A DNA stretch of 6,460 bases from UBA1227 sp963629305 (lineage in GTDB: Bacteria; Bacillota; Clostridia; Oscillospirales; Acutalibacteraceae): the NCBI GenBank assembly GCA_963629305.1, contig CAVGIJ010000038.1, positions 1 to 6,460 of the forward strand. The letters run 5' to 3'. Within the stretch, counting starts at the first letter, position 1; each line of letters starts with the position of its first letter. Shown piece after piece: positions 5,737 to 6,460 of the stretch. The notes below the pieces were generated by a model, which saw only the letters and a list, made by a program, of their open reading frames with translations, did no database searches and had not been told where the DNA came from. The position numbers and the translations under genes were made by a program.

Positions 5737-6460
5737 ATGGTAAAATCGCTATCAATTCATTTGATTCTCATTTTTTTATGTTTTGCCGAGCTTCTTAAAA
5801 CAGACGCGTATTACACTCCGTACCTGTTAATACTCTGTGTTTCTGTTTTATGCACAGTTGCAAATCATAAATCCGGAACATTTTACAAAACGAAGGATAA
5901 AAAAGATGACGCATGGATTATAAACATATTTTCTTTACTGTTCATGCTCATTATAACCCTTTCGAACTATAATATCTGGCTGCAAGTAGATGTCCCTGAG
6001 TATTTTTCAAACGCCGGAAGAATAGCATACAAAAGTACATTGTTAGCCGCTATTTCGATTGGAAGTTTTATCGCTTTCAAAAATATTTTTGTATGGATTA
6101 AAAACAATGCCGGGGTTATCGTATGGAAAAAGCAAAAAAACGATAAAAACCCTGCACTGATATTTATCATACCGTTTGTAATTATCTCTCTTATCAATCT
6201 TTCAGTACTTTTTTTAAGCAAATACCCGGGAGTATTGACTTCCGACAGTTTGTCACAAATCAAACAGCTTCTGACAAACAAATATTCCAACCACCACCCG
6301 GTATTTCATACATTGCTGATAAAAGTATTTGTAAGCATAGGCTTGAGGATTTTCGGTGAAATAAACGCGGCAGTTGCACTTTATTGCGTTTTTCAGATAT
6401 TATTTACCGCGGCGTGCTTTTCTTTGACGATAAGTACAATGTACCGTATCGGCGTTCCGC
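5737..6460 (+). CDS. Large multi-pass membrane protein, DUF6020/GT-C-like (3' end beyond window)
   Basis: The frame is open from the ATG at 5737 to the right edge, giving 241 residues of what should be a longer protein. It has hydrophobic segments at about 5-18, 26-42, 59-77, 99-120, 139-161, 189-206 and 210-232. A motif-like stretch, KYPGVLTSDSLSQIKQ, spans 162-177 (D170 follows a membrane helix), with NHHPVFHTLLIK at 185-196. A YPG...DS..Q element followed by HHP and an amphipathic helix is what I remember of the DUF6020 family and is reminiscent of GT-C glycosyltransferases, where an early extracytoplasmic loop carries an essential Asp. A basic, lysine-rich loop lies at 129-138. A weak GTGGGG ribosome binding site precedes the start, 18 bases after the GT2 stop, so the two are probably one operon. 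Function is inferred from context: use of the GT2-made lipid-linked sugar outside the membrane. The family call is from memory. Confidence 0.8.
   Translation, partial: MVKSLSIHLILIFLCFAELLKTDAYYTPYLLILCVSVLCTVANHKSGTFYKTKDKKDDAWIINIFSLLFMLIITLSNYNIWLQVDVPEYFSNAGRIAYKSTLLAAISIGSFIAFKNIFVWIKNNAGVIVWKKQKNDKNPALIFIIPFVIISLINLSVLFLSKYPGVLTSDSLSQIKQLLTNKYSNHHPVFHTLLIKVFVSIGLRIFGEINAAVALYCVFQILFTAACFSLTISTMYRIGVP

Noticed and set aside
5967..6290. Minus-strand open frame of 107 codons
   Set aside because: It lies wholly inside the rightward DUF6020-like gene, has no ribosome binding site or recognisable domain, and is a shadow of that coding frame.

Overview
The window looks like a glycopolymer (exopolysaccharide, capsule or teichoic-acid-like) biosynthesis locus from a low-to-moderate GC Gram-positive bacterium, most likely a gut-type member of the Clostridia. 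The basis is the strong purine-rich ribosome binding sites, consensus sigmaA promoters, frequent ATA/AAA codons, and the family mix (LicD, TagA/CpsF, WbaP-like sugar-phosphate transferase, DPM1-like GT2, DUF6020-like membrane protein). The taxon is an inference from style, not from a marker gene. Ten Ns at 5157-5166 show that it comes from a draft or scaffolded assembly.

Layout: two divergent operons separate at about 4584-4763. Leftward (minus strand), from a promoter at 4628-4656, run four tightly packed genes: a Wzy/WaaL-type O-antigen polymerase/ligase (4583-3057), a LicD-family phosphotransferase (3064-2195, 8-base overlap), a polyprenyl-phosphate hexose-1-phosphate transferase (2188-734) and a WecG/TagA/CpsF glycosyltransferase (723 to beyond the left edge). 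Rightward (plus strand), from a perfect-consensus promoter at 4672-4701, run a membrane-anchored GT2 glycosyltransferase (4764-5718, interrupted by the N gap) and a large multi-pass membrane protein resembling DUF6020/GT-C proteins (5737 to beyond the right edge).

How the genes probably work together: the sugar-phosphate transferase loads the first sugar phosphate onto undecaprenyl phosphate, TagA-like adds an N-acetylmannosamine-type second sugar, LicD attaches a phospho-substituent such as phosphocholine, and the Wzy/WaaL-like protein polymerises or ligates the lipid-linked units outside the membrane. The rightward pair looks like a donor-maker plus user module: the GT2 would make a polyprenyl-phosphate-linked monosaccharide and the DUF6020-like protein could transfer it to an acceptor outside the membrane, as in Gtr or GacI/GacL systems. 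A flippase, a chain-length regulator and the other glycosyltransferases are not in the window.

The points most worth a second look are the closely abutted divergent promoters, the in-frame joining of the GT2 gene across the N gap, an 11-codon leader ORF in the GT2 5' UTR, and the GT2/DUF6020-like pair. I see no CRISPR array, tRNA, rRNA, insertion sequence or riboswitch.
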